Source: an uncultured Bacteroidales bacterium (GTDB lineage Bacteria > Bacteroidota > Bacteroidia > Bacteroidales > UBA932). Taken from it: a DNA stretch of 21,789 bases. Shown here piece by piece: positions 1 through 7,504 of the stretch (positions are counted from its first letter, which is position 1; every line of letters starts with the position of its first letter). The DNA lies in NCBI GenBank assembly GCA_900544815.1, contig UQWT01000035.1, positions 1-21,789 of the forward strand, read 5' to 3'. The position numbers and the translations under genes are program-made. The notes under the pieces are model-generated. The model saw only the letters and a list, made by a program, of their open reading frames with translations, ran no database searches and was not told where the DNA came from.

Positions 1-13
1 AAAGAATTGCTCA

Positions 14-70
14 TAAAATAAAGTGTGTTGTAAAGTTATTAAATTTCTTTAATTGACACACTTTATTTTA
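14..70 (-). terminator. Long AT-rich hairpin at the 3' end of the acyltransferase gene
   Basis: Positions 14-28 and 56-70 form a perfect 15-bp inverted repeat (TAAAATAAAGTGTGT against its complement) around a 27-nt loop. The right arm covers the stop codon of the minus-strand acyltransferase (63-65), so the structure sits exactly at that gene's end. On the minus strand the stem ends in a T-rich run, compatible with an intrinsic terminator, and the symmetry would let it act in both directions. The stem is poor in GC, so termination is an inference. Confidence 0.5.
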
Positions 71-1205
71 CAGTCTCCTCTTTTTCTTTACTTAAGACAG
101 GATTGGCATATATAGCCAAGAAAATTCTCCTGAATTCATCCATATCTCCTTCAAAAGGAGATGTTTTAAATGCGACATAACTCACAAAAGCCTGTTTCTC
201 CTCATCCGTATAGTGTTTGCTGTATTTATCTGTATCATACAACATATCGTATGCTATATAATTATTATTCCATAATTTGAATGCAGGAATAATCCTCCCA
301 TCTATTATAGATGCCAAATGCTTAAACCTTTCATTCTTATCCAATTGAGACGACACCTCTATCTCCTCATGAGTAATAGGCTTTGTAAAACTAATATGTA
401 TATTGCCCTTAAATTGGGTGATTCCGGTTAATATGCTTCTCAAATCCTCCCCTTCGCTCTTTACATATTTCTGACGCTTTGATACATACAATTCCAACGC
501 CTTAAGATAATCGCATGGCTCATATTGATAAGATATTGCAACAGGAAGGATATTCAGATTCTCAAATTCATTTGTAAAATTGCCATCTCCGCTCATAGAC
601 AACATCTTAAGTACACCCTGCTCTGTAACATCCACCCCATCCTTGGTCCTGCCGTTACGCTGCGCAATCCATATAGAACTACGATTGCCCGTTATACTAT
701 ATCTTATATAATCCGACAATTTTTTAGATGACATATAAAGCTCCTTAGCCGTAACTCCCCTCACTACTTTGATCATCTTGTTGGTTCTTGCAATATCCTC
801 AATAAAAAGAGAGGTAATAAGATTATCCCCAACGGCAATCTGTGTCGTCTGCAACCCATACCCATAGAAAATAAGCTGTATTATAGCAGAATCCAAAACT
901 ATATCTCTGTGATTTGAAAGTAGCAGATACTTTTTATCATCCTTAAAATATTCCAATCCGTCTGCTGTAAGTTTTTTGGCAGTATCCGCCAGAATCTTGC
1001 TAACAATCACAGACATCACATTCACCTGAAAATCTCTTGTTGTCTTGCATGACAACAATGTGCTTTTAAGATAATCTGCAGATTTTGTTGGGAATAGATA
1101 TTTAGATATGTTTTCAAACAGAGGGTTGGACGCTATCCTCAAAAGAGCATCCTCAACCTCTGAGTCATTGTATGGCCTTATATCATCAAACTCTTTTAAA
1201 TCCAT
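63..1205 (-). CDS. 1-acyl-sn-glycerol-3-phosphate acyltransferase-like protein
   Basis: Predicted to be a PlsC/PlsB-type acyltransferase that moves an acyl chain onto a glycerophosphate-type acceptor at the inner membrane. With the chosen start the protein is 380 aa. The acceptor motif NHRDIVLD lies near residues 98-105 (His99, Asp105) and a second conserved block, QRNGRTKDG, follows about 85 residues later, which corresponds to the family's GRS/D-type motif. The frame is open to a TTG at 1244, but a TACCTTTG promoter box lies inside that extension (1232-1239), so the ATG at 1205, 26 nt downstream of the box, is the better start; the protein then begins MDLKEFDDIRPY. It lies just after queA on the same strand but appears to have its own promoter. 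The exact acceptor lipid cannot be read from the sequence. Confidence 0.75.
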   Translation of the reverse strand: MDLKEFDDIRPYNDSEVEDALLRIASNPLFENISKYLFPTKSADYLKSTLLSCKTTRDFQVNVMSVIVSKILADTAKKLTADGLEYFKDDKKYLLLSNHRDIVLDSAIIQLIFYGYGLQTTQIAVGDNLITSLFIEDIARTNKMIKVVRGVTAKELYMSSKKLSDYIRYSITGNRSSIWIAQRNGRTKDGVDVTEQGVLKMLSMSGDGNFTNEFENLNILPVAISYQYEPCDYLKALELYVSKRQKYVKSEGEDLRSILTGITQFKGNIHISFTKPITHEEIEVSSQLDKNERFKHLASIIDGRIIPAFKLWNNNYIAYDMLYDTDKYSKHYTDEEKQAFVSYVAFKTSPFEGDMDEFRRIFLAIYANPVLSKEKEETVK

Positions 1206-1231
1206 TACTACACTTGAATATAGATTTTGAA

Positions 1232-1263
1232 CAAAGGTAGTCAATTATTACTAAACTGTTAAA
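1232..1263 (-). promoter_or_regulatory. Bacteroidota-type promoter of the acyltransferase
   Basis: On the minus strand TACCTTTG (1239 down to 1232) matches the -7 consensus TAnnTTTG. A TTTA resembling the -33 element TTTG lies at 1263-1260, leaving a 20-nt spacer. The -33-like element overlaps the queA stop codon (1261-1259), so the two genes abut while the downstream gene still has its own signal. The start ATG lies 26 nt beyond the -7 box. Confidence 0.55.
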
Positions 1264-2488
1264 TTTTTCTATTGTTCGCAAAAAGAACAGAACTGTCTCC
1301 ATAACTTAGAAAACGGAAACCATGCTCAAGAGCATAATCATACACCTTTCTCCACTCTTCGCCTATCAAAGCCGCAATCAGCAGAAGTAAAGTACTTTGC
1401 GGTTGATGAAAATTGGTGATTAGGACGTCTACAATCTTAAAACGGTATCCCGGCACTATAATGATACCGGTTTGGGCAGTAAGCGTATCCTTTCCTGCTC
1501 TATCCATATAGTTTAATAATGCCACCAAAGAGTCATGTACAGAGAACTCTTTACAATTATTATAAGGTTCCCACTGTTCAACACCTCTTGGTTCGCCATA
1601 CTCTATGCAATGTACACCTATATAATATAGGGACTCCAAGCACCTTGTGGATGTTGTCCCAACCGCAACAATATTGCGCAAATCTATGTTTTCCAACAAA
1701 TCATTAATAAACGCTCGCGATACAGAAAAAGGTTCTAAGTGCATTTTATGATCTGCTATATACTCACTTTTTACAGGAACAAATGTACCTGCTCCAACAT
1801 GAAGGCAGATATTCTCTATTTTGTTATTACGTTGTTTAAGATTATTGAGTACATCATCTGTAAAATGAAGGCCTGCAGTAGGGGCTGCAACAGAGCCCTT
1901 TATTTTGGCGTATAAAGTTTGGTATCGCTCATAATCTATGCTCTCTGTCTCCCTTTTAAGATACGGAGGAATAGGAATACGCCCACAAATATCCAATACA
2001 TTTGAGAATGGTATACCGGTTTCCCATGTGAATTTAATCTTAAAAGAGCCATCGTTGCATCTTTCAACTATATGAGCCTTAAAATCAAGTGCAAGAGCAT
2101 TCTGGTGATGTTCATCACAGAGGAAAGAGACAGGTTCGTTCTTCCATCTTTTGGCATTACCAACCACACAGCTCCATACACACTCTTTTGTCTGCGAAAA
2201 TACCAAATTATACTCATTTGGCAGAACAGGATTCAAACAGAATATCTCAATGACTGCCCCTGTAGCTTTCTTAAAAAAGAGTCTTGCAGGAACCACCTTG
2301 GTGTTATTAAACACAATAAAAGAGGAGGATGGCAATAATTCCGGCAGATTTGAAAAAACAGACTCAGAAATATTACTGTCTTTAAATATCAATAATTTTG
2401 AACTGTCTCTTTTATCTAAAGGGTACTTTGCTATTCTATCTTCGGGAAGATTATATGAATAATCCTCAATTTTTATTTTTGGCTGCAT
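1259..2488 (-). CDS. queA: S-adenosylmethionine:tRNA ribosyltransferase-isomerase
   Basis: QueA transfers the ribosyl moiety of SAM to 7-aminomethyl-7-deazaguanine at the wobble position of GUN-anticodon tRNAs, giving epoxyqueuosine, the penultimate step of queuosine synthesis in the cytoplasm. The 409-aa product carries the family blocks in order: YNLPEDRIAKYPL near residues 12-24, VFNNTKVVPARL near 60, GSVAAPTAGLHFT near 200, HVGAGTFVPVKSEYI near 230, VGTTSTRCLES near 275, and the C-terminal TNFHQPQSTLLLLIAAL followed by HGFRFLSYGDSSVLF. It is longer than the roughly 340-350 aa of the E. coli type; the longer form is usual in Bacteroidota as I recall. No other queuosine gene is nearby. A -7 box lies 82 nt upstream of the start. 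Confidence 0.96.
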   Translation of the reverse strand: MQPKIKIEDYSYNLPEDRIAKYPLDKRDSSKLLIFKDSNISESVFSNLPELLPSSSFIVFNNTKVVPARLFFKKATGAVIEIFCLNPVLPNEYNLVFSQTKECVWSCVVGNAKRWKNEPVSFLCDEHHQNALALDFKAHIVERCNDGSFKIKFTWETGIPFSNVLDICGRIPIPPYLKRETESIDYERYQTLYAKIKGSVAAPTAGLHFTDDVLNNLKQRNNKIENICLHVGAGTFVPVKSEYIADHKMHLEPFSVSRAFINDLLENIDLRNIVAVGTTSTRCLESLYYIGVHCIEYGEPRGVEQWEPYNNCKEFSVHDSLVALLNYMDRAGKDTLTAQTGIIIVPGYRFKIVDVLITNFHQPQSTLLLLIAALIGEEWRKVYDYALEHGFRFLSYGDSSVLFANNRKI

Positions 2489-2570
2489 ATATAACTATAT
2501 AAACATTGTCTCTTCCAAATCACCGTATGTAAAAACGGCCCTTAATTTGGCTTTAAATCGATTATGGCTG

Positions 2571-2578
2571 CAAAAGTA
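2571..2578 (-). promoter_or_regulatory. Possible -7 box for queA
   Basis: The minus strand reads TACTTTTG, a full match to TAnnTTTG, 82 nt upstream of the queA ATG. No convincing -33 TTTG is seen at the usual distance. The leader between the box and the ATG shows no recognisable preQ1 riboswitch. Confidence 0.4.
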
Positions 2579-3054
2579 CATAATTAGACGTTATGGAAAA
2601 AATATCTGATTTTCAAAATCATTTTACATATGTTAATTACAAAACGAAACAGATATCTTAGCTATTTGTTAACTAATTTCACATAATAAAACATTCATTT
2701 TTATCTATTTCAACATTGTAAATATATATAAATACACCGGTATAATTATAAATTATTTTTAATTATATCTTACTGATAACATGCGTTTTATATCATTTAT
2801 ATTAATTAAAAGATTATATAAATATAAATGCTTGCACCTTTGTTTTGTTAAAAAACATGGAAAAATAGTTATTCTACATTAGTTAATGTATTAAATTCAT
2901 GCACGTTATATAATTTACATGAATAAAATATGTATATAAACTTAATTTTGTATGTACTTATTTTAAAGCATATTATAAAATTGTACATTTCATAGACAAA
3001 TCTGTTTACAAGAAGACAACTTATTAAAGTTACATAATTAAACAAAATATTGCT

Positions 3055-3062
3055 TACATTTG
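3055..3062 (+). promoter_or_regulatory. -7 promoter box of the XRE regulator
   Basis: TACATTTG matches TAnnTTTG and ends 21 nt before the ATG at 3084, the same geometry as in front of the acyltransferase, the M19 dipeptidase and the VanZ-like gene. The -33 element is not clear. Confidence 0.5.
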
Positions 3063-3083
3063 TGAATTGAAAATTTTACAGAT

Positions 3084-3626
3084 ATGAATCAGCGTTTACA
3101 ACAGTTTTTAGACTTGGAAAATATATCTCCGGCTAAATTGTCAGAGATTTTGAATGTACAGAGATCGAATGTCTCCCATATTTTAAACGGGAGGAACAAA
3201 CCAAGCTACGATTTCATCTGTAGAATGCTCTCTAAATTTCCATCTCTTAATGCAGACTGGCTCCTTACCGGAAAGGGTAAGCCATACAAGGAGAACTTCC
3301 CTCCCATCTATAGTGCGGAGGAAAATTTGTCGGGAAGCAAAAACGTATACACAAACACCGCTAAAGAGAGCCTTTCATACAATAATGAGCCTAAAACAGG
3401 TGAAAACAGTCTGTTTGCTCTAAATGAAGACAATATGGTTACTCCGGCAAATTTAGGATACTCCGCTGATAATAAGAGTAATAACATATCAACCAATGAT
3501 TCTGAACTCATTGAGAATCCAATAAATACACAGGAGTTTGGCGGTTATAAGGAAAAACGCAGAGTAAAAAGCGTTATTATATTTTATGATGACGGCAGTT
3601 TTGATGAGTTAAAGCCGGAAAAATGA
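3084..3626 (+). CDS. XRE-family helix-turn-helix transcriptional regulator
   Basis: A 180-aa probable DNA-binding regulator. Residues 1-67 form an XRE/Cro-C1-type HTH: helices around LSEILNVQRSNVSHILNGRN (residues 19-38), followed by the segment ADWLLTGKGKPY. Residues about 70-155 are low-complexity, rich in Asn, Ser and Glu, and probably a flexible linker. The C-terminus VKSVIIFYDDGSFDELKP looks like a short conserved beta-hairpin tail often seen in Bacteroidota regulators of this design (from memory). Its target is unknown; the long spacer upstream would allow autoregulation. pyrD starts 32 nt downstream on the same strand, so read-through into pyrD-cinA is likely. Confidence 0.85.
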   Translation: MNQRLQQFLDLENISPAKLSEILNVQRSNVSHILNGRNKPSYDFICRMLSKFPSLNADWLLTGKGKPYKENFPPIYSAEENLSGSKNVYTNTAKESLSYNNEPKTGENSLFALNEDNMVTPANLGYSADNKSNNISTNDSELIENPINTQEFGGYKEKRRVKSVIIFYDDGSFDELKPEK

Positions 3627-3627
3627 T

Positions 3628-3635
3628 TATTTTTG
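3628..3635 (+). promoter_or_regulatory. Possible internal -7 box for pyrD
   Basis: TATTTTTG, just after the XRE stop codon, matches TAnnTTTG and lies 23 nt before the pyrD ATG. A TTTG at 3600-3603 could be the -33 element, but the 24-nt spacer is longer than usual. AT-rich sequence produces such matches by chance. Confidence 0.3.
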
Positions 3636-3658
3636 TGGCACAATAATCCACTCAGTAA

Positions 3659-4705
3659 ATGTATAAACTTATAAGATCTTTGCTCTTCTTTTTTTTTACC
3701 GGTGAGCAGGCTCATAACTTTACAAAGAAGTTCTTGATTGTTATGAGATATATTCCCGGTGCGCAATGGATAATTCGGTTAATATATAATTATAAGAATC
3801 CGGTTCTTGAGCGTGAAGTCTTTGGTATAAAGTTCAAAAACCCGGTAGGACTTGCTGCAGGTTTTGACAAGGATGGCGAAATATATAATGACCTTGCCAA
3901 TTTTGGGTTTGGATTTGTAGAGATTGGCTCCATCACCCCTCAAGCTCAAGATGGGAATGCAAAACCGAGGGTCTTTAGATTACCTGCGGATCACGCTATA
4001 ATCAATAGGATGGGTATAAATAATAAAGGTGTAAAGTATGCGGTTGGGAATCTCACACGTAATCACCCCAAATGTGTAATAGGTGGTAATATCTCAAAAA
4101 GTGCGAAAGTAAGCAACGAGGATGCCCCTAAGGATTACGAGAAGAGCTTTGCCATTCTATATGATTTTGTTGATTATTTTGCCGTTAATGTATCTTGCCC
4201 TAATGTTAAAGACCTTTGCAAACTACAGGATATAACCGCTTTAAGCGAGATTATAGACAGGCTTCTCGCCTTAAGAAGATACTTTGACGACTACAGGCCA
4301 ATTCTTTTAAAGATTTCTCCAGATATACCGCGTGAGCATTTAGACGAGATTATAGATCTTGTACTCATATCGGGTCTTGACGGTATTATAGCAACCAACA
4401 CCACACAGAGCAGAGATAATCTTAAAACAGATATGGAGACTGTAAAGGAGATTGGAAACGGTGGCTTGAGCGGTGCTCCTCTGTTTGAGAAGAGTCTTGA
4501 AACGGTAAAATACATAAATAAAAAGACAGATGGTCTTATTACCATAATTGCAGTAGGCGGCATTGAAACTCCACAACAGGCAGAACAGATGCTTAAAGCC
4601 GGTGCTTCTTTGGTTCAAATATATTCAGGATTCATATATGAGGGTCCCGGTCTTGTGAAAAGGATAAACAAACATCTGTCTAAAGTAATGGGTAATAAAA
4701 AATGA
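3659..4705 (+). CDS. pyrD: Dihydroorotate dehydrogenase (quinone), class 2
   Basis: Oxidises dihydroorotate to orotate in pyrimidine synthesis, passing electrons through FMN to membrane quinone. The 348-aa length and the hydrophobic/amphipathic N-terminus (residues 1-30) fit the membrane-associated class 2 enzyme. Visible blocks: NPVGLAAGFDKDG (61-73), VEIGSITPQAQDGNAKPRVF (87-106), INRMGINNKG (115-124), VNVSCPNVKDL with the catalytic-base Ser179, LLKISPD (216-222), ATNTTQSRDN, GGLSGAPLFEKS and the phosphate/FMN-binding AVGGIE and VQIYSGFIYEGP. The stop overlaps the cinA start (ATGA at 4702-4705), indicating translational coupling. Confidence 0.95.
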   Translation: MYKLIRSLLFFFFTGEQAHNFTKKFLIVMRYIPGAQWIIRLIYNYKNPVLEREVFGIKFKNPVGLAAGFDKDGEIYNDLANFGFGFVEIGSITPQAQDGNAKPRVFRLPADHAIINRMGINNKGVKYAVGNLTRNHPKCVIGGNISKSAKVSNEDAPKDYEKSFAILYDFVDYFAVNVSCPNVKDLCKLQDITALSEIIDRLLALRRYFDDYRPILLKISPDIPREHLDEIIDLVLISGLDGIIATNTTQSRDNLKTDMETVKEIGNGGLSGAPLFEKSLETVKYINKKTDGLITIIAVGGIETPQQAEQMLKAGASLVQIYSGFIYEGPGLVKRINKHLSKVMGNKK

Positions 4706-5964
4706 TAAAAGCATCTATTTGTACAATTGGAGATGAAATACTTATAGGCCAGATAGTTGACACTAACTCATCTCATTTTGCCAAGGCACTTAATTCTATT
4801 GGCGTTATTGTTACCTCAATGGTTTCAACATCGGATAATGAACAGGAGATAGAAAAAACTCTCAATTCGTTGGCGGTAGAAAACGACGTAATAATCATTA
4901 CAGGAGGGCTTGGTCCAACCAAAGATGACATAACCAAATCAACTCTTGGCAAACTTACCGGTGCAACCGGTACATACCAGAGCAAGGAACAGTTGGATAT
5001 TTTATCCAATATTTTAAAATCCAGAGGGATTGCGCTTTCGGATATCAATATTGCCCAATCTATTGTTCCAAACACATGTAAGGTAATTCCAAACCACAGA
5101 GGAACAGCACCAAACATGCAGTTTGAGATACCTGCCTCAAAGTATGGTCATAGTGTGCTTATGTTCTCACTTCCCGGGGTTCCGTTTGAAGCAATTGCCG
5201 CTATTGAACCTGTAATGGATTCAATAAAAGAACATTTTAATCTGCAGAATATTACACATAGAACTATCTGCACGTTCGGCATTCCCGAGAGCACCTTGGC
5301 TAAAATGATAGAGTCATGGGAGGAGAATCTGCCAAAAGAGCTTCATTTGGCATACCTGCCTAATCCGCTATTGGGGGTAAGGCTGCGTCTTTCTGCTTAC
5401 GGTGTTGATGAAGATGTGGCAGAGGTTGCCATAGATAGGGAGATACCAAAGCTAAAAGAGCTTATAGGCAACGCAATATACGGATACGGAGAATACTCTC
5501 TTCCACTCTGTTTAAGGGATACTTTAACAAAACAGGGAAAGACAATGTCTGTTGCAGAGTCATGTACCGGTGGTTTTATGGCACACATGCTTACATCCGT
5601 TCCTGGAGCATCTAAATATTTTTACGGAGGCGTGGTATCTTACGACAACAGCGTAAAAATTAACGTATTGGGCGTTGATAAAGAGATTATTGAGAAATAT
5701 GGAGCAGTAAGCCGCGAGTGTGCTGAGGCTATGGCTCTATGCGTTAAGGCTCTCATGAAGACAGATTATGCGATTGCTACAACCGGTATAGCAGGACCGG
5801 ACGGAGGTACAGATGAAAAGCCTGTAGGGTTGGTATGGGTTGGCATAGCTTCGGACAAGGGTGTCCTCTCCACATCGTTCAGATTTGTTGCGAGCAGAGA
5901 GATTAATATTGAACGTTTTGCATCTCATGCAATCAATTACTTTAGAGAAAAATGCCTGCTGTAA
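4702..5964 (+). CDS. cinA: CinA family protein with C-terminal nicotinamide-nucleotide amidase domain
   Basis: A 420-aa two-domain protein. The N-terminal MoaB/MogA-like domain (about 1-175) has CTIGDEILIGQIVDTNS at 7-23 and TGGLGPTKDD at 67-76, the latter typical of COG1058 enzymes linked to ADP-ribose / NAD by-product hydrolysis. The C-terminal PncC-like domain (about 265-420) has AESCTGG at 285-291 with the likely nucleophile Ser287, and TTGIAGPDGGTDEKPVGLVW, matching NMN deamidase enzymes that recycle pyridine nucleotides. The start overlaps the pyrD stop by four bases. Competence-related names for this family are historical; no competence genes are in the window. A repeat element begins within 10 nt of its stop. 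Confidence 0.93.
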   Translation: MIKASICTIGDEILIGQIVDTNSSHFAKALNSIGVIVTSMVSTSDNEQEIEKTLNSLAVENDVIIITGGLGPTKDDITKSTLGKLTGATGTYQSKEQLDILSNILKSRGIALSDINIAQSIVPNTCKVIPNHRGTAPNMQFEIPASKYGHSVLMFSLPGVPFEAIAAIEPVMDSIKEHFNLQNITHRTICTFGIPESTLAKMIESWEENLPKELHLAYLPNPLLGVRLRLSAYGVDEDVAEVAIDREIPKLKELIGNAIYGYGEYSLPLCLRDTLTKQGKTMSVAESCTGGFMAHMLTSVPGASKYFYGGVVSYDNSVKINVLGVDKEIIEKYGAVSRECAEAMALCVKALMKTDYAIATTGIAGPDGGTDEKPVGLVWVGIASDKGVLSTSFRFVASREINIERFASHAINYFREKCLL

Positions 5965-5972
5965 AGAAAGCG

Positions 5973-6136
5973 TTGGCGTTAGCGTTAATTTAGTTGAAAG
6001 TTTAGAGTTTATAGTGTATGGGCAGTTTTTAAGTTAATAGTAGTAAAGCTTAAAGTAAGAAACTATCAACTTAAAAACAATAAACCAGTTAACTGACTTT
6101 AAACTATAAACAATAAACTTAATTAGCCAAAGCCAA
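5973..6136. repeat. Nested inverted-repeat element downstream of cinA (hexamer/heptamer type)
   Basis: The element starts 8 nt after the cinA stop. Its left arm (5973-6015) reads hexamers TTGGCG, TTAGCG, then heptamers TTGAAAG, TTTAGAG, TTTATAG. Its right arm (6096-6136), read on the opposite strand, gives TTGGCT, TTGGC, then TTTATTG, TTTATAG, TTTAAAG. Aligned, about 33 of 41 positions match, with a 2-nt bulge. Inside it, 6025-6041 and 6062-6078 form a second, nearly perfect 17-nt inverted repeat with one mismatch and a 20-nt loop, and CAGTTAACTG at 6086-6095 is a palindrome. Transcribed, it could fold as one long hairpin. The 62 bp from 6137 to the next start hold no clear promoter; TAACTTTA at 6166-6173 is the nearest candidate. 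Confidence 0.7.
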
Positions 6137-6198
6137 ATATGGTACAGAGAAAAAATAGTTACAAGTAACTTTATGTAAACATTTATAAAACAATAAAT

Positions 6199-7410
6199 AT
6201 GAATCAGCCTAAACTTCAACAGCTAAGTCTGTTGGCATTAACACTAATAAGTTATTTGATGATAACATCGTGCAACCAAACAAAACCGGCACTAACTGCA
6301 GCCGAGCAGTTGGATTCGCTATTTACAGCCAGATATGGCGTCACAGACACCGCGAGCGGTAAAGTAACATTCCCTAACCCGGGAGCAAGTGTACTTATAT
6401 GCAAAGGGGACTCCGTTCTTTTTGAAAAATCGTACGGAGAATCCAATTACGACACCAATACAAGAATAGACAAGAATACATTCTTTAACATTGCCTCTGT
6501 ATCCAAACAATTTACAGCAGTTGCAATACTTAAACTGTATCAAGAGGGAAAATTGGATATAGAGAGCAGTATCTATGATGTAGCTCCAAGAGTTACCTCT
6601 TTCTTGCCTCCTAAAAACGAGGAGTTTGCCAAAATAAAGATAAAACATCTTATGTCCCACACATCGGGTATTATGGATGAAAGGCCAAGAGACGACAGAC
6701 ATTTTGTGCTTACGGCAACAGACATGCAGTCTTTAGAGTATATGAAGGGAATAAAATCTTTAAGATTTACTCCAGGCTCTCAGTATGAGTACATTAACCC
6801 AACATTCCAGCTGCTTTATGTTATAATTGAAGAGGTATCTGGAAAACCTTTTGAGCAGTATATGAGAGATGAGATCTTCACCCCGGCAGGAATGCCGGAA
6901 ACTCTCTATTTTGAGGATGGACGGGATATTCCAAGGATGTCTCACGGTTATGTTGCAGACAAAGATGATGCACCCGAAGCCGATAAAAAATTCAGCGAAC
7001 GCGACTACGGTGAGGAGAGTTTCTTTGCAACCAAAGCAGACGGCGGAATATACACATCCGTTATTGAGTTCAATAATTGGGAAAAGGCTCTAAGAGACAA
7101 CAAGATATTGGATTCTACAACCCTTGCACTTGCATACACACCACAAATAATGGTAACAGGAAGCCCTTACTGCGATTACCAAAACAGAGAGAATACATAT
7201 TATGCTTTCGGATGGTTTGTAGACAAGACACCTAATATGCCTGTTAAGGTTTACCACACCGGTGATAATGGAGGATATCAGATTTATGCAGCTAAGTATC
7301 CCGACAAAGATTTGAGAATAATGGTGTTTGAAAACAGAAACGACCATTCGAGATGGAACATGGCAAAGGAGATTGATAACATTATCAAAAAAGCAGGCTT
7401 TTTGGAGTAA
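6199..7410 (+). CDS. Beta-lactamase-fold serine hydrolase lipoprotein
   Basis: A 403-aa member of the class C beta-lactamase / DD-peptidase / esterase superfamily (COG1680), predicted to be a lipoprotein. Residues 1-25 are a signal peptide ending in the lipobox MITSC (Cys25). Catalytic motifs: SVSK at 100-103 (nucleophile Ser100, Lys103), YIN at 198-200, and HTG at 353-355 in the place of KTG, as is common in esterase or peptidase relatives. HLMSHTSGI at 140-148 is a typical family block. Substrate cannot be told from sequence: a peptidoglycan peptide, a D-amino-acid peptide or an ester are all possible. It appears monocistronic, bounded by the repeat element upstream and a convergent gene downstream. 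Confidence 0.88.
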   Translation: MNQPKLQQLSLLALTLISYLMITSCNQTKPALTAAEQLDSLFTARYGVTDTASGKVTFPNPGASVLICKGDSVLFEKSYGESNYDTNTRIDKNTFFNIASVSKQFTAVAILKLYQEGKLDIESSIYDVAPRVTSFLPPKNEEFAKIKIKHLMSHTSGIMDERPRDDRHFVLTATDMQSLEYMKGIKSLRFTPGSQYEYINPTFQLLYVIIEEVSGKPFEQYMRDEIFTPAGMPETLYFEDGRDIPRMSHGYVADKDDAPEADKKFSERDYGEESFFATKADGGIYTSVIEFNNWEKALRDNKILDSTTLALAYTPQIMVTGSPYCDYQNRENTYYAFGWFVDKTPNMPVKVYHTGDNGGYQIYAAKYPDKDLRIMVFENRNDHSRWNMAKEIDNIIKKAGFLE

Positions 7411-7439
7411 AGTTTTGGGAGTAAAATACTCTCCTTCCA

Positions 7440-7479
7440 AAAAAATAAAATAGGACGACCGCTCTAACGGATCGTCCTA
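7440..7479 (-). terminator. Intrinsic terminator of the SDR gene, possibly shared with the convergent hydrolase
   Basis: TAGGACGACCG (7451-7461) pairs with CGGATCGTCCTA (7468-7479) with a single bulged base and a 6-nt loop. On the minus strand the stem is followed by TTTTATTTTTTT, a good U-tract for the SDR transcript. On the plus strand the tail is weaker (TTATATT). A smaller dyad, GAGTA-AAA-TACTC, lies at 7420-7432. Confidence 0.8.
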
Positions 7480-7504
7480 TTATATTCAAGCAGCCGTCTC
7501 TTTA

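Larger units (their letters stand above)
2489..3083. other. 595-bp AT-rich divergent intergenic region
   Basis: This spacer separates queA (minus) from the XRE regulator (plus). It is strikingly rich in A and T, especially 2690-2830, where runs such as AATTATAAATTATTTTTAATTATAT form weak dyads. The only signals I can support are the TAnnTTTG boxes at 2571-2578 (minus) and 3055-3062 (plus); a further match, TAATTTTG at 2943-2950 (plus), may be chance. No ORF above about 15 codons with a plausible start was found in the parts translated by eye, and no known RNA family is recognised. Confidence 0.6.

Noticed and set aside
1206..1244. TTG start adding 13 residues to the acyltransferase
   Set aside because: The segment contains a good -7 promoter box and the ATG at 1205 gives a more convincing N-terminus.
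2151..2462. 103-codon plus-strand frame inside queA
   Set aside because: Fully within the highly recognisable queA reading frame and without a domain or start signal of its own.
2489..2580. preQ1 riboswitch upstream of queA
   Set aside because: I could not find the compact GC hairpin with the A-rich tail expected of preQ1-I, and queA is not commonly the only target in this group.
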